Positions 5,992 to 6,574 of a stretch of 6,574 nt of DNA are shown piece by piece (the first letter of the stretch is position 1; every line of letters begins with the position of its first letter). This DNA comes from an uncultured bacterium (GTDB lineage Bacteria; Verrucomicrobiota; Lentisphaeria; Oligosphaerales; Oligosphaeraceae): NCBI GenBank assembly GCA_902783355.1, contig CACZQQ010000419.1:1-6574 (forward strand). The letters are read 5' to 3'. The notes beneath the pieces were generated by a model that did not search any database, had not been told where the DNA came from, and was given only the letters and a program-made list of their open reading frames with translations. The position numbers and the translations under genes were made by a program.

Positions 5992-6574
5992 CTACTGCTT
6001 CCTCCAGGCGAGGGCGAGGCTGGCGGCCAGGGCGGCCGCCGTCGGCAGGAGGCCCGCCAGCCACGGGTTGAGGGCGCCGTTCTTGCCCAGCACCAGGAAG
6101 AATTGCGCCAGCGAATAGTAGGCGACATAGAGGAAGACCGCCAGCACGAGGCCCTGGACGACGCTCTTGCGGCCTGTGGCGATGGTGAGGGAGAAGCCGA
6201 AGAGGATGGCGACGAGGGTGGCCAGGGGGGCGCAGAGGCGGTAGGCGATCATGGTGTCCACGAGATTGCGCACGCGTCGCGAGAGGGAGCGGCGGTCGCC
6301 GTGGCGCATGCGCAGCAGACCCGGCAGGGGCAGCTGCTCCGTGTCGCGGCTCTGCAGCTGGATGTCCCGCGGCAGTTCGTCGTAGTCGCGCGTCTCCTCG
6401 TCGAAATAGGCGGGCGGTGTCTGGAGGGGGGCCTGCCCGCCTTCGCCGTCGTCCACGTAGGTGTAGGTCACGGCGTCGCCCCTGAGGAACCTCCACTGGC
6501 GGCTCTCCGGCAGGAACTCGGCGCTTTCGGCGGTGAGCACTTCCATGGTGCGGCCGGACTTGTCATAGGTGCGG
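5992..6574 (-). CDS. LptF/LptG-family permease (YjgP/YjgQ), partial
   Basis: The C-terminal 193 residues of an inner-membrane subunit of the lipopolysaccharide export ABC complex, which works with LptB and LptC to move LPS toward the outer membrane. The gene runs off the right edge, so the first three membrane helices and most of the periplasmic jelly-roll domain are missing. The visible part starts in that domain (RTYDKSGRTMEVLTAESAEF), then a polar stretch (YDELPRDIQLQSRD), then three hydrophobic helices at about visible residues 112-133, 138-162 and 171-190. The pattern of RLCAPLATLVAILFGFSL, a short GRKS loop, then a helix and a short NPWLA loop is typical of the family's last three helices. 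LptF and LptG cannot be told apart from this half. The gene ends TAG two bases before the CYTH start. Confidence 0.85.
   Translation of the reverse strand, partial: RTYDKSGRTMEVLTAESAEFLPESRQWRFLRGDAVTYTYVDDGEGGQAPLQTPPAYFDEETRDYDELPRDIQLQSRDTEQLPLPGLLRMRHGDRRSLSRRVRNLVDTMIAYRLCAPLATLVAILFGFSLTIATGRKSVVQGLVLAVFLYVAYYSLAQFFLVLGKNGALNPWLAGLLPTAAALAASLALAWRKQ
6001..6005 (-). promoter_or_regulatory. Ribosome binding site of the CYTH gene
   Basis: GGAGG on the minus strand, eleven bases before ATG 5989, within the final codons of the permease gene. It supports the start at MLEIEHKF rather than any read-in from the open frame that continues upstream. Confidence 0.65.

Noticed and set aside
5990..6496. 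Upstream extension of the CYTH reading frame
   Set aside because: The frame stays open but overlaps the permease, is Arg/Pro-rich, and the CYTH signature and a GGAGG both fix the start at 5989.

Overview
The window is a GC-rich bacterial segment whose genes all lie on the minus strand, so it reads biologically from right to left. It starts inside an LptF/LptG-type lipopolysaccharide export permease (cut by the right edge). Next come a small CYTH-fold triphosphate tunnel enzyme, a 97-nt gap with a credible promoter, glucosamine-6-phosphate deaminase (nagB), a small secreted protein of unknown function, an 880-residue exported coiled-coil/TPR protein, and a LacI-family regulator. The last ~314 bases (1-314) have no gene and are dominated by a compact element bounded by perfect 33-bp inverted repeats.

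The LPS permease points to a didermic bacterium. High GC, a LacI-type regulator in a sugar locus, and a large signal-peptide/coiled-coil/TPR protein suggest the Planctomycetes-Verrucomicrobia-Lentisphaerae group, perhaps Lentisphaerota or Kiritimatiellota. This is an inference from gene flavour only; there is no marker gene in the window.

Layout: 5992-6574 LptF/G C-terminal half, then after 2 nt 5507-5989 CYTH protein. A sigma70-like promoter (-35 at 5505-5510, -10 at 5482-5487) sits at the end of the CYTH gene and should drive nagB (4620-5408). nagB overlaps the secreted-protein gene (3991-4623) by the 4 bases GTGA. That gene is followed after 5 nt by the coiled-coil/TPR gene (1343-3985), which overlaps the lacI-type gene (315-1346) by ATGA. 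The four downstream genes therefore look like one translationally coupled operon.

Working model (inference): nagB funnels amino-sugar phosphate into glycolysis. The two exported proteins share its transcript and may act in the envelope. The LacI-family protein, encoded last with no visible promoter of its own, probably regulates the operon. Grouping nagB with an uncharacterised secreted protein and a giant coiled-coil/TPR protein is not a standard nag operon and is the most notable gene-level observation. The 33-bp inverted-repeat element packed with GC hairpins at the operon's end is the most notable non-coding one.
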